From positions 82,048,832 through 82,112,831 of the forward strand of contig NC_087062.1 of NCBI RefSeq assembly GCF_963678635.1: DNA of 64,000 nt, written 5' to 3'. The notes below the pieces were generated by a model that did no database searches, was not told the origin of the DNA, and saw nothing but the letters and a program-made list of their open reading frames with translations. This DNA comes from Symsagittifera roscoffensis. Taxonomy: Eukaryota > Xenacoelomorpha > Acoela > Convolutidae. Made by a program: the position numbers and the translations under genes. This document shows positions 1 through 10,589 of this stretch, in pieces; the stretch's first letter is position 1, and the number at the start of each line of letters is the position of its first letter.

Positions 1-1399
1 CGTTTGGAGATAATGTTGCGTATGTTTCACGATATACTAAGAGTCCTGAGGGAAGTGTTGTTTTATCTGGTGAATTTTTGTAAGTGTGTTGTCAAAACTA
101 TCTGTGTTCGTGTTTTTTGCACATTCATTTGATGATATCGTTACTCGGAAAACTAATCGATTGGTATAAATTCAAGGTCAAACATATGTAGTCTATGTGT
201 GTTTTGGTTGCGATTCAATTGGTGGTCTTTGGTGGATTTGGTCTAGGCTTCCTGTGTGTTTATTATAATTAAACTAAAGTTTTGGAAAGGATGGGGTTGT
301 TTTTTTATTCTTTTGAAGAACGTTAATGAAGTCTTTCTTCGTCTATATTTATCTTTGATTTGTAATTTACTATCCAGTATACTGATTGTTGAAAACTAAT
401 TAGTAAAAATTGGTAATTCTACTATTTTAAGTTTAATATCTTCATTGTGAAATATATCTTTGAAGGGTTTTATTAGAATTTAATTTCTTGCATGGTTTTG
501 ATAGCTAGGAGATATAAATAGATGTTTCCATAATATTGTAAAGTTGTACATTGTACAGTATTAATTATCTTGGTGTAAATTGAAGAGTCAAGTATGGGTG
601 CAGTGAATGATTCCATTCCTTTTAATTATTTTTATGTTGTTTCATTCTGCGCTTGAGTCGTTAGTGAAATGTATTTCAGATCTGATGTTTGCAAATTTGT
701 GCGTTGTCTTAAGCCGTTTAAAAAAGGGAGTTGGTCCAAATTGTATCTTTTTGTGGACGCGTTTAAATAGTTTTTTCGGTAGTAATTGTTTGTGTTTTCA
801 TAATTTTTAACATGTTGTGGAATACGGTTTATGTGTGCTCTTTTAGTTCTATCTAATTCATTAGTTTTAATTGTGATAGTAATTTTGATATTGATTCGAG
901 TGGTCCGGAGCTTTAGAAAAATATTCCCGTTGGGTAAGGAGTTTTTGTGTTTGTAGTTTGTATTGTCGTTAATTATCTGTTTTTTTTTATTATTTTGATT
1001 TTATCTGTTTGAATTTTGTGAATTAATTCAGTGTGGTGAATCAGAAAGGTTTGTTGATGATCTATTGTGACAGCTAATTTTTCTATATCTAGAGTTATAA
1101 GAGTATCATAGTGATCGATAGTTTTTAGTTTGATCAAAAAAATTCCGTTGCAGTTATTTGAATAGTTTTGTAGCGATTGTTTGAATAGTTTCTGGAACGG
1201 TTATTGGAGTAGTTTCTGTTTCGATTCTATGAGTATGGTTCTCACTTTAATTAAAATAATTACAAATTTCTGAGTTTTTTGTTAAATAATTGTTTAGGTA
1301 TTGATTATTTGGGCTATTTTGTGTATTATCACAAGAGTTTCAGCTATCTGAAGGTCTTGCTCGAATGATAATTTAAATGATGGTTGTGATTTGTCGTGA
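1..1399 (-). mobile_element. Decayed LTR-retroelement sequence, region after gag
   Basis: This AT-rich stretch lies downstream, on the minus strand, of a recognisable Gag zinc knuckle. It probably belongs to the same retroelement (gag tail or start of pol). No protease, reverse transcriptase or LTR could be recognised in it, and the frames are full of stops. The assignment rests on position only. Confidence 0.35.
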
Positions 1400-2330
1400 C
1401 TATGATTGGATAGAAGTGGTTTTACCTGAACTCGTAAAGCTTTTTATTCCTGTTTGATAGATTTCGGTCTTTTCTAAAACTGGATAAATTGAGTCGATCG
1501 GATATATGTGTTTTGGTGGTTGATTTGATTTGTCTTTTGGTTTTTGTCTACGTTCGGCGATGGTATGTCCGTATCGCCTATAATAAATACACTGTCTTTG
1601 AATGATCGATGTTCTCATATCCTGTTGAGTATTTTTGTAATTTTTTTTGCTGATTCACTATCTGAAACTTGCATATTCGTTTTATGTGAGGTGGTTGTTA
1701 GGATGTTTTAGGCCTAAAATAGTTTAAAAAGTTTCAGTTTCTTCCAATTCATTGTTATTTCTGCTTGTTCCAGTTTGTCTAAAACTTTTCTAAAATCAAA
1801 ATGTGATTCACGGATTGATGAAGGATATGGTGCATTTTTCTTTAATTCTAACTTTTTAAAATTGTGGTGTTAAATTCATCTTTAAAGTTTCTGTCAATTT
1901 CATTTTCATCTTTTTATAATCTTGTGTTTTTGAAGAAAATGATTTTCGTACAAGTGTTTTTTTCTCACTGCGAGTTATTCCAACGTGTTATTTGGTAGTC
2001 TGCGAATTAATCAGAGAACATTTTTGTTGTTGTTTTTTTTTCTGAGTCAAAGACTTTTGAAAAGTCTCATGTGAAAACATTTTTAATCTTTGATTTCGTT
2101 TCTATTGGAAAAACTGAAAAAACGTTTTTGAGTTCCCTGTCGAGTGTGGTTTGTATAAGAGCTGTGCGTGTTTGAATACAGTTTTCAGGTTTCTATAAAA
2201 TCTGGGCTGACATTTAAACCTGCTCTAGCAGTGTTTAACTAATATTCAAATGAATGTTCAGGGTCTGTTCCAGTGAAAACCATTAGTGGTTTGTTGGAAA
2301 AGTTGATTTTCTACTTTTAATGCATATATT
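1400..2330 (-). pseudogene. gag: Broken Ty3-like Gag core with mutated CCHC zinc knuckle
   Basis: Minus-strand translation gives, in order, a capsid-like start resembling FTGTDPEHSFEY (about 2260-2310), a segment resembling IRRLPNNTLE and LAVRKKHLYEN (about 1920-2060), and a nucleocapsid segment whose knuckle at 1550-1591 reads CIYYRRYGHTIAER. In a CX2CX4HX4C knuckle the second and last Cys should sit where Tyr and Arg are found, so two of the four zinc ligands are lost. Gag proteins of this type form the particle shell and bind element RNA. Several stops and frame changes show the copy is dead. The piece around 1920-2060 is related to 5560-5740, so two gag copies of one family lie on either side of the 2590-5550 cassette. 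Family level (Ty3-like) is inferred from Gag architecture; no pol is visible. Confidence 0.6.
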
Positions 2331-2589
2331 CATTATCATTTGGAGTGATTCTGCTGTATTATATACTTGAGTGCAATTTGAAAGTTCATTGCGACTAATT
2401 TCAAATTGTTGTAAGATAACGTTAAAATGTTTTTCAATTTTTTTAGTTTTTGCTAGACAACCTTGAAAGTACCCTTGGGTTTGCTGTTGTTTGATTGGTG
2501 TTTTGTTTGCAAGAAAAACATAAGTAGGTTCCCCAAAACAGTTTCCATTTCTAATTTCGTTCTACGATTCTGCTTGAAGACTGTGAAAA
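2331..2589 (-). mobile_element. Gag-proximal retroelement sequence bordering cassette
   Basis: AT-rich sequence between the Gag core remnant and the abrupt start of GC-richer DNA near 2590. In minus-strand reading it would be the Gag N-terminal linker. Short Gln/Asn/Thr-rich stretches are seen, like the linker of the better-preserved copy at 31.2-33.0 kb. Nothing else is recognised. Confidence 0.35.
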
Positions 2590-2602
2590 TAACCTGTCGT
2601 CG

Positions 2603-3412
2603 CTAGCCAACCCTCTCAGCTCCTTCTGTTCCTCCCAATCCAGCACGGAACAATCTATAGCCGAGACTAAGTTGACATACATCATGCCTGTATGCCTTCA
2701 CTTGTACGTCCGGGAACAAAAATGACAGCACGGGTCCGTTCACCACCGTGACGAACTCCCTCAGTCCATGGACTAGAGCCAGCGGATCGATCCGCATCAT
2801 CACGCCCAGATCTGTCAGCAAGGGCATGTCAAAATACTGCTTGCATTCACTCGCTCCCGTTGCCACCTTATCTTCTCCTGTGATACTCCTATTCTGTTGC
2901 AGGAGGTATTAGAGCAAGAGGATCCTCCAATCCTTCATCCTCCTGAACGAGGCTGTTTCAAACTGCGCGTTGAATCCACGATTCGCTCCCTGAAGTTGTT
3001 CGGGGTAGCGTAATAGCACGAGCAAATTGCCCAGCCGACCATACGTCATGGCGATCATGGTAAGGAGTCCATCCAATCTCAGGTCCGCTAACGCTTGGGT
3101 GAAGAGTTTCGCAGGTCCTTTCACAAAGTTCTCGTGACCAAACATCACGTCCAGTGCTAGTACCAGACCGATCGACAGTTTCCGGATGTCCTTAACAAAG
3201 CTCGCGATCAGATTCCGAGAGGCCCTCGGGTAACACGTTGACAGGGAGGATGGCGTCCATCCCACTCCCATTCCACCCAAGATAGCGTCTGATTGCTCAT
3301 ATTGTGCCCTCGTGGCCAAAATATCAGCTTGGAACTTATCCAACGACATCGTGTTCACATCTTGCATTAATTGTAATATCATGCCCCCGGCTAACTCCCT
3401 CTCGTTAAACAA
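2603..3412 (-). pseudogene. C-terminal part of the second cassette protein
   Basis: The coding signal of the previous entry continues here after a one-base frame change near 3412: the upstream frame ends KTCLTRGS, while the new frame runs through NERELAGG. It contains a helical segment with MILQLMQDVN, a stretch rich in Leu and Met around DGLLTMIAMTYGRLGNLLVLL, and an in-frame TAA at 2909-2911, after which the frame stays open to 2603. No family was recognised for this part; the hydrophobic helices look like a structural domain rather than an enzyme. The small number of lesions over about 2.2 kb means the cassette decayed recently, or that some lesions are assembly errors. Confidence 0.45.
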
Positions 3413-4824
3413 GTTTTCAGGTAAGCGTGTATCTCTTTGATTGCCGCCTGTGCGTGCTCGAACTTATCTTCTCCCAAGGTACACAACCTTGGTGACAAGT
3501 ACAACCATGAGTTGCTGTGTGGCTTCGTCCGCAAAGCCAATGCCATGAGGTCCTCTTCCGCCGATGTCATTTTTTTTCTGACCGCCCTCCCCTGTTCTTT
3601 TCCCACATAATCCATCTGCCTGAACCAGAGGTCATTGGCCACCTGTTGTACTAACAAGTGATCATCATCTACCCCTGGCCTCAACTTCAGTAACCTGGCG
3701 AATTTGAACAGCTCCAACCCCAGGACTTCATCCAGCACCAACCGAGTTGTGCTGCAATCCTTGAATCCCTGGATGGCTTTGGAAATATCAGCCCAGATAG
3801 CAGGAAGCTCCGAGTGGGGTGGGTAGTAGTTGTTAGGGTCCACCATCCTGTTCGGCGCAGGTATTATCACTTTGAATCGTCCCTCAGCTAGAGTTGTGGC
3901 CATCGTCTACACAAACTGTAGGGGTTCTGGCAATGTGGCATACCCCGGTGTTAATACAAAGATGATCTTCACTACATTCCTGGTGAATTGTAGCTGCACT
4001 GATGCCTCCCCCTCGGTCATGGCTGAAAGCAAAGTCATCCTAGCTTCTCCTATGACTTCATTGCTCGGGATTGATCCATCCGTCAGACGGGACAACAACC
4101 CTCTACTCTGCAAGTGGTCATTCGAGCCGGCAATTACTATCACCTGCGGATCCATGCTGATCGTCCTCCGCACGTTTATCACCATGCTTGCTGATTGCCC
4201 CCAGTCTAACTTAGGCGCTGTCAAGAAGATCACATCCGGCAAAAAGAGAGAACGGGGCGTGTAGAGATAGTCTGAACTGGCAATTATCAGATACTTAGCA
4301 GCCTTTATATCCAAAAGATCATAGGCAGCAAACAAGCTGTCACCAACTGGTGCCTTCAGTCCCGCGTATCTCCTATCGTCCCCTCCCACCGAGGTCGCTA
4401 AGGGATAGTCTCTCGAGTACTCACCAGGCGCCTGGCCGGGTGGCTTGGAGAACTGCCTATATAGCTTGTGATGCTTGTTATTGGGCTTATTCTCTGCCAG
4501 AAATTTGCTCTTCCGAGCAGGTGGTGTCAATTCCCTGACTCTCCGACGGACGTCCGTAAGAGATCGGGTATTCAAGGGCCCAAAATTAATGTCCTGAGGC
4601 AATCCATCAAAGTCCACGAACCTGAGCGTAGTCAAGGAGCTAAACTGTTCCTGTTCCGTTAACAGCCAGTCCATGCCCGGTATTCGATATAATCTCGACA
4701 CTGTGGGACCATCTCCACCGATCATCCTTCTAGCGTCCTCTCGGCACGTCAATGTGCTCATGTTCAATCTCGCCGACATCTGAGCTTGAAGCAACGGCAG
4801 CGGCTGCACCCGTTTCCATTGCAA
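3391..4824 (-). pseudogene. Second SGNH-like protein, frame broken by one TAG
   Basis: One minus-strand frame runs from an ATG at 4824 to 3391, interrupted only by a TAG at 3907-3909. Before the stop there is a 305-residue part with a Pro/Arg/Lys-rich middle, then a possible second SGNH-like core: SSDYLY in place of GDS, and AGSNDHL in place of GxND. After the stop the same frame continues with an ATG and a block ending NYYPPHSELP, which could supply the last helix and the His region. The true GDS serine context is altered, so enzyme activity is uncertain even without the stop. It overlaps the upstream SGNH frame by 95 bases in another frame, as two overlapping genes or as one frameshifted gene. 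Whether the TAG is a null mutation, readthrough or a sequencing error cannot be told here. Confidence 0.5.
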
Positions 4825-5545
4825 GGGGCCCGAGGCGATTGGCGAGTGATTCCGGCACGTTGCCCCTCACTCTACCTCCTCCAGTCGAACTGGTCCAAGC
4901 CAGTGAGTTGGTCGTCCTCAATTCTTGCTCCACTTCCATTAACTGCGTCTGGAACACGTCGTTGATCAAGCGTCTCCCTTGCTGGGTGTTGAAATGTATA
5001 CCATCTCCGGTGAGCGCGAGATGATCAACCATGCGCAGCATGCTCTCAAGATCCATGAGTCGGAGCTCGCTGGGGTTGCTTCTCACCAGACTGCAGGTCA
5101 TCTCGTTCCACCGGGTCACGTTGCCGTTCATAACATCCGCCACCGGCGTGCCCACCTGCGGGTTCTGCGGTATAGTGCACAGCACCACAAGTCTGGGCCT
5201 ATTTTTATACTTAAATTCGTTCAGGAGGCAGACCAATAGGGGCTCCCACTTGCCCTCTGGGGTTACAGGGGCCCTCGAGACGTCATTGGTCTCGAGCATT
5301 ATCACGAACGTGTCTAGGTGATCCTCGCCCTGGAACTCCGTCATCTTAATGACCTGGGCCACGGAAGCTCCTCCAAAAGATAGAACAGTAGTCTGACCGT
5401 TGACAAAGATCTCGTTCAGATCCTTCACTAAACTATCTCCTACAACCAAATGATGACTCCCTGGGGGAATTGCCTGGTTGCTTATGGCGGGGTTCCAACA
5501 CGTGCCATTCAAACAAGCTCGAGGACGCTCCGCGGCTACTTGCAC
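4730..5545 (-). CDS. SGNH/GDSL-type hydrolase-fold protein
   Basis: The 271-codon frame carries the landmark blocks of the SGNH/GDSL hydrolase fold at the usual spacing: GDS at residues 36-38 with the nucleophile Ser38, a GGAS turn at 58-61, TND at 86-88 (block III, usually GxND), and the catalytic pair Asp181-x-x-His184 in GDGIHFN. Hydrophobic strands precede each block. Family members are esterases, lipases or acetyl-ester hydrolases, and some retrotransposons encode such an esterase. The substrate here is unknown. There is no ATG at the 5' edge; the frame begins with GTG and stays open upstream into Gag-like codons near 5560-5600, so the real start may be in Gag or lost. The C-terminus (about 205-271) is Ala/Ser/Gly-rich and overlaps the next frame by 95 bases. 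No signal peptide is seen. SGNH assignment is fairly sure; biological role is not. Confidence 0.7.
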   Translation of the reverse strand: MQVAAERPRACLNGTCWNPAISNQAIPPGSHHLVVGDSLVKDLNEIFVNGQTTVLSFGGASVAQVIKMTEFQGEDHLDTFVIMLETNDVSRAPVTPEGKWEPLLVCLLNEFKYKNRPRLVVLCTIPQNPQVGTPVADVMNGNVTRWNEMTCSLVRSNPSELRLMDLESMLRMVDHLALTGDGIHFNTQQGRRLINDVFQTQLMEVEQELRTTNSLAWTSSTGGGRVRGNVPESLANRLGPLAMETGAAAAVASSSDVGEIEHEHIDVPRGR

Positions 5546-5559
5546 GAACTGTATAATTA

Positions 5560-5999
5560 AATAATTTTGTGTGCTTAAAGAAAAAGCCTTTTGTTCTAGT
5601 GAGTGTTTCTTTTCTCACAGTGAGTTGTTCCATTATTTCAATTGTTAGTCTGCAAAATTCATCCAAAAAAATCTTCGTTGTTGTTCAATTCCTTCTATTC
5701 AAAGTTTTTTGAATAGTCTTGTGTGAAAATATATTTTCACACAAGACTTTCTTACAGATCTAGGTATAGTTTAAAAATATCTGGATGAAAATTATTATCT
5801 GAATCGTTATCATTAATTCATGGTTATATCTTTTGATTAAGTTTTTGTGGTTGTTGATGATTTTAGTGAAAATATTCTTCATCTTCTGAGAAGTGATGTT
5901 GAAGTCATCGGTTCTTTTTTTCTTGGCAAGACGGGTTGGGAAGAGGGTTTATCAATTCGGTAAAATGATGTTATACTGCTCTCAAACATGTCAGAGAGC
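5560..5999 (-). pseudogene. gag: Truncated Gag fragment upstream of the cassette
   Basis: Minus-strand translation gives a Gag-core-like segment (EIMEQLTVRKETLTRTK in one frame, KAFSLSTQNYL in the next) that matches the piece at 1920-2060. An acidic segment (SDNNFHPDIFKLY, about 5760) comes before it. Stops and a frame change are present. The Gag homology ends at about 5560, where the GC-rich cassette begins. The second of the two frames reads without a stop into the SGNH frame. Confidence 0.5.
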
Positions 6000-6870
6000 A
6001 GTAAAATTACTGCAGATAAAAGTTACTGCAGATTTAAAGTTTAAGGTTGAGAAATTTTTTTTGACGTCTAGTTGATAATTGTGAGATTTAAATTATATCA
6101 GTTTGACTTAAAAATTGTGGCTTCTTAATTTGAGTTTCTGGCTCTATTTAAGGTAGATTATACAGTTTTCAGAAAATTTACTGCACGAATAATTTCTACT
6201 TTTTTCTTCGATGTCTGCTTTTTCGCTTTGCGATGCAGAGTTTTGGTTCATCGTCTTTTGTTGCAAATCGATTAGGACGTTAGTTTTAGCTCGACTTGAT
6301 TAAGTTTGTTGAGCCGTGAAAATAGGCTATGTTTAGTATCAATTCAGGTTGATTTGTCTGGTTTTATCTAAAACTAAATTAGTATAGGTCTGTTTGAGAC
6401 TCTTTTGGAGTTTAAGTCCGAGGTGTTTTTCTCATAGAGTCATTTCAGACAATGTTTCTTATTTTTGACCGGAAAGATTTGTGCAATTTTTTAGACTAAT
6501 ACCAATCCTAATCTTACTCTTATATTTCATAGCCTCAAATTTTTAGGTTTGTTTGAGACACTTTTGGTCGCACCAGATGATTTTAAGTCGTGGATGGCTT
6601 TCTCATAGAAGTATTTTGGATAAGGATCTTGTTTTTGGCCGGATAGGTTCGTGCAATTTTTAATCTATTACCAATCCCAACCTTACTCTTTTTTTTCTAG
6701 TCTCGATAGGTCTGGGAACTGGTATTTTCCGAAGATATTGGACAGAAGAAAGCAACTTACTCGTATCTATGTTATTTTATTCTCTGGCTGAAACTATGAA
6801 TTATTTTGCGCGATGGGTGATTGGTTATTTATAAGTTTTTTACAGTGGTAAAACTCAAAGTATAAAACAA
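6000..6870 (-). mobile_element. LTR-like block, copy 1, minus orientation
   Basis: This segment is repeated in the same orientation at 7575-8375, and its reverse complement matches the LTR-type copies at 15310-15716 and 29151-29556. It contains an internal duplication of about 190 bases: a pair of segments each running from GGTCTGTTTGAGAC-like sequence through CTCATAGAG to CGTGCAA and CCAATCC, at about 6390-6530 and 6540-6720. Divergence from copy 2 is substantial, so it is old. Confidence 0.6.
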
Positions 6871-7574
6871 ATTCTGGTCTTAAACGGTTTCCAATATTTT
6901 TTCTATAATATGACAGAATTTCTTATCGTGCTTTGCCGAAATAGGACAGGTTTGCTGTAATAGGTTTGTTACCCTGGGTCATAAAAGAGGTGGGTTTCAA
7001 GTGAAGGATGAAAAACCGAAGTTCTTTGCTGTTCACCTAATTTAAATGGTGATTTTTGTGGAAAAAAAACTGTCACTTCGTCCTGGGCCGTAGAAGTGTT
7101 GGAAAATGAATTGAACTTCTACGTTGTTAGACACTGAATTAAAGAGCTGATTTGAATTTGAAAACGAAACGTTATAAATCAAAGGAAAGCCACAATGATC
7201 CAATTTTAAGAAACAATTAGGGTAAACAGTTGGATTAAAGCTTAAAGGTTAAAGATCCCAGGAGAACCCTAGATCATCTGATTTGAATAATTAGGTTTAT
7301 GGTGTAAAATTTAAGATCACAGAGAAGCCACGGTGAATAGATAAAGTTCGGCAAAAAAAAATCTTTTGAATGGTTGAGGATCCAAGAAAGGTCTTGATGA
7401 TCTTAATTTTCATTATGTTAGTAATCAAATTTTTAATTGTTCTGGATAACGAGAGACAGAAAAAGATGATGATCCTCGAGAGCAAAAATTTTTCACCAAA
7501 CTAACAACAATTAACCTAAATACTATTTTGTTTTGTGTTTTTGTGCTTTATGAATTAAAAAATTTGAATAAAAA
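6871..7574 (-). mobile_element. Retroelement leader between two LTR-like blocks
   Basis: The reverse complement is similar to the leader of the plus-strand copy at about 30190-30500. Shared landmarks are the motif around ACCCTGGGTC, the GTGAAGGATGAA / CGAAGTTCTT segment, and repeated GATC-flanked units such as GGATCCAAGAAAGGTCTTGA at 7379-7398. No long frame is present, as expected of an untranslated leader. Confidence 0.5.
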
Positions 7575-8375
7575 TTTTGATAAAAGTTACTGCAGACTTA
7601 AAGTTTAAGGTTGATAATTTGAATTGAGTTTACGGCAGTATTCAATGCAGATTATATAGTATTGAGAAAGTTTACTGCACGAATAGTTTCTACTTTTGTC
7701 GTCGTTGTCTGCTTTTTTGCTTTGCGATGCAGAGTTTTGGTTCATCGTCTTGTGTCGCGAATCTATTAGGTCTTTAGTTTTATCTCGACTTTATTAGGTT
7801 TGTTGAGCCGTGGAAACAAGCTTTTTATAGTATCAATTCGTTTTGATTTGTTTGGTTTTATCTCAAACTAAACTAGTATAGGCCTGTTTGAGACTCCTTT
7901 GGTCGAAGCAGATGAGTTTAAGTCCGGAGTGGCTTTCTCATAGAGTAATTTCAGATAAGGTTTTTTTATTTTTGACCGTAAAGATTCGTGCAACTTTTTA
8001 GACTAATTCCAATCCTAACCTTACTCTTATATTTCTTAGTATCAGTTTCCTAGGTCTGTTTGAGACTCTTTTGGTCGCACCAGATGAGTTTAAGTCAGGG
8101 ATGGCTTTCTCATAGAGGTATTTCGGATAAGGATCTTATTTTCGGTCGGATAGGTTCGTGCAAGTTTTTAGTCTAATACCAATCCCAATCTTACTCTTAA
8201 ATTTTCTAGTCTCGATAGGTCTGGGAACTCTTATTTTGTAAAGATATAGGAGAGAAGAAAGCAACTGATTCATATCCGTGTTATTTTATTCTCTGGCTGA
8301 AACTATGAATAAATTTTAGCAATTGATGTTGATTGGTTATTTATAAGTATTTTTCAGTGGTAAAAATCAAAGTGG
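7575..8375 (-). mobile_element. LTR-like block, copy 2, minus orientation
   Basis: Direct repeat of 6000-6870. Shared landmarks include GTTACTGCAGACTTAAAG at the left, TTTGCGATGCAGAGTTTTGG in the middle, and TTCTCTGGCTGAAACTATGA at the right. It carries the same internal doubling. The order on the minus strand is LTR, leader, LTR, gag fragment, which points to an element inserted into, or recombined with, a relative. Confidence 0.6.
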
Positions 8376-8656
8376 TATCTATAACATGACAAAATTCCTC
8401 ATCCTATTTTGCTGAAAAAGGACAGTATGGAATTCAATTTTTAAAAAAAATCATATAATGAAGTTCTAGAAAGAAACAAGTATCCGTTTACAGGAACAAA
8501 CAATAGGACCAAATTCAGATATAAGCTAGAATGTTTTTGAAAGGCTTAGGGCTTCTCATGCAGTCATATTTTGTAGTACCGGAAAAAAATGTTGTAGTTT
8601 TTTTTTTATTAAATATATTATTAATTCTGTAAAAAGCACTCGAGTACTTAACTCAG
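8376..8656. other. Intronic or intergenic AT-rich spacer
   Basis: No gene is seen. It holds poly-T tracts and the 16-base motif AAAGCACTCGAGTACT (8633-8648), which recurs at 28491-28506. The last bases, TTAACTCAG, form a plausible but weak splice acceptor for the GPCR exon that follows. Confidence 0.4.
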
Positions 8657-8957
8657 CATTGCCTGTTCAAAAAATTATATTTCCGAGCAATCCTCATAAT
8701 TGTCACTGTAGGCGCTGCAGTATTATGCTGTCCTTACTTGTATTGGAAAAGTTATCGGACGTTGAAGGCGGAATCAGCTGCTACTCAAAGTTCAAGCAAC
8801 CAGGAAGGACAACAGAGGAAAAAGCTACTGGCTAACTTGTTCGGCGTCATCAGTATTGCTTATACGACATGCTTCATTCCTTATATCATTATGAGTGTAG
8901 TGGCTAATTACGCCTACAACGTGTCTGTTTCAGATGCCGAATTCAGAATATGGGGCC
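8657..8957 (+). CDS. GPCR exon: TM5, third intracellular loop, TM6
   Basis: Penultimate exon of a rhodopsin-like G-protein-coupled receptor. In frame it encodes a hydrophobic TM5 (AILIIVTVGAAVLCCPYLYW), a basic, Ser/Gln-rich third intracellular loop of about 30 residues (KSYRTLKAES to QQRKK), and TM6 (LLANLFGVISIAYTTCFIP). The TM6 motif is CFIP where most family members have CWxP. Then comes the start of extracellular loop 3 with a possible N-glycosylation site, NVS. The 3' edge is a strong donor, GGCC/GTATGT, leaving one base of a split codon. The left edge is less certain: the frame is open from 8633, and an AG at 8655-8656 serves as acceptor. The exons for TM1-TM4 are not seen, and upstream DNA is retroelement, so they lie outside the window or are lost. 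Ligand class unknown. Confidence 0.65.
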
Positions 8958-9253
8958 GTATGTTCAAATAATAGATTATTTCATTGAAACTCAACAACCC
9001 CTTCTCCCAACCACCTCCTTATTGACGGACGTTGGCATAATTTTGGCGTGTAGGCGTTATATGAAATTGCTGAAATGAAAGAACCAAATTTCAAATCGCA
9101 ATTTGCATTTAATATGAAACAATAACCTGGTTACAGCGGCGGTTCAGTTGCGAAGTTTTCATTTCAGAATCTTATGTACTTTTAGGACAATTCAGAATCT
9201 TAGGACAATTCAATGCGTTAGATCTGTTCTTAGAAAATGCACTTGTTCTTCCA

Positions 9254-10277
9254 AGATAACGTAATGTTTTGTGCTCGAGGTGGATTTTTTTCTTAGACAA
9301 ATTTCGACTTTTAACTAGCCCTTCATTGATGGGATTTTTTTATATCATTCAGAAGGTATTGTTGTCCTGTGATCTTTTTTCGGGGCTTCAACATTGCCTT
9401 TTTGGCCAATTTGGGACTATTAACGCGATATATTTTGCGCTACTAACGCATGAGCGGAGATTTAATCCGTCTTAGAAACTGTTCCAAATTGATTGAAGGA
9501 AGCCTATTTGCCATAATTGATTTGTTACTATGAGCGAAGTTTATCACTTTGTACTTTATATGGCGTGTTGGGGGATGATTTTCACAAAAAGCCTCAAAAT
9601 TAGAAGAAAAAAATCATTTTTGGTTTTTATTACATCTAATTTTTTCATGCTATAACTGCTCCATAGACCTTAAAAGGCAGTCGGAGCATTTAGGGCTTCG
9701 GCCTGACGCGAGCAGTTTTGTAATTATTTGCGCACATATTACTCTCAAGTTTATTAAGAAAAAAGGTGCACAATTGCAACCATTCAGGTCTTGAATGCCG
9801 AAAGTAACATAACTGCTCATATCAGTGCGAGGCCCTGAATGTTCCGACTGCCTTTTAAAGTCTATGGAGCAGTAATATCATGAAAAAATTAAATGAAATA
9901 AAAACAAACATTTTTTTTTCATCCCCCCACACGCCATATAAGTACCAAGTGATAAATTTCGCTCCTATTAACAAATAAATTATGGCAAATAAGCTTCCTT
10001 AAACCAACTTGGAACGACTTCTAAGACAGATTAAATATCTGTTTACACGTTGATAGCGCAAAAAAAAAACTCGCATTAATTGTCCCGATTTGGCCAAAAT
10101 GGCAATCTTTAAACCTGCATAATTTTAAACAGGTGAAATATCTTTTCAAGTTTTAGGTCAGATTAACAACAACTTTTGAAGGATTTTTGAAAAATTTCGT
10201 CAAAAATGGCAAGCTAAAATTAGAAATTCGTCAGAAAAAACCCACCCCGAGCACAAATATTGTGTTACTTTCGTTAC
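9254..10277. mobile_element. Fold-back element with ~450-bp inverted arms
   Basis: The left arm (about 9254-9720) pairs with the right arm (about 9820-10277) as an imperfect inverted repeat around a loop of about 100 bases. Matching points are TTGTGCTCGAGG (9270-9281) with CCCCGAGCACAA (10245-10256), ATGGCGTGTTGGGGGATGA with the reverse of CATCCCCCCACACGCCAT, and CTCCATAGACCTTAAAAGGC with GCCTTTTAAAGTCTATGGAG. No transposase frame is present, so it is a nonautonomous DNA element or a large hairpin. The arms differ by many substitutions, so the insertion is not recent. Confidence 0.75.
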
Positions 10278-10589
10278 AAAAGTTGGAGCAACAAGAGTTT
10301 TTTTAAGTCTTCTGGCTGAAATGGGAAAAGTTGGTCCTGGTCTGTTCCAAGAAAAATGGTCCGGGTCTGTTGGCTAAAACAGATGTCTATAAGTGGTTCT
10401 GACTTCAGCTAGTTTTAGGATAATCTTGACAAAAAGTTAAACGGTGACCGCTTGACTATTACAAAGTTCGACTAGCCTAAGGTTTGAAGACTTAAACATA
10501 AATCAACTAGCAGAATTTTGAAAGCCTCATTTCTCAGAAACAATAACAACTAAACGAAACCCGCTGAAACAAAATGGATAAAAATCAAT

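Larger units (their letters stand above)
2590..5550 (-). other. GC-richer coding cassette embedded in retroelement
   Basis: Base composition changes abruptly at both edges: the interior is visibly GC-rich with long minus-strand frames, while both flanks are AT-rich Gag remains of one retroelement family. It contains an intact SGNH-hydrolase-like frame (4730-5545) followed by a second long coding region broken by two stop codons and one frame change (2603-4824). No terminal inverted repeats or target-site duplication were noticed at the edges. Either the cassette was captured by the retroelement or it is a separate element inserted there; sequence alone does not decide. Confidence 0.6.

Noticed and set aside
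9269-9475. Short plus-strand frame
   Set aside because: It lies inside one arm of the fold-back element and has no coding features.
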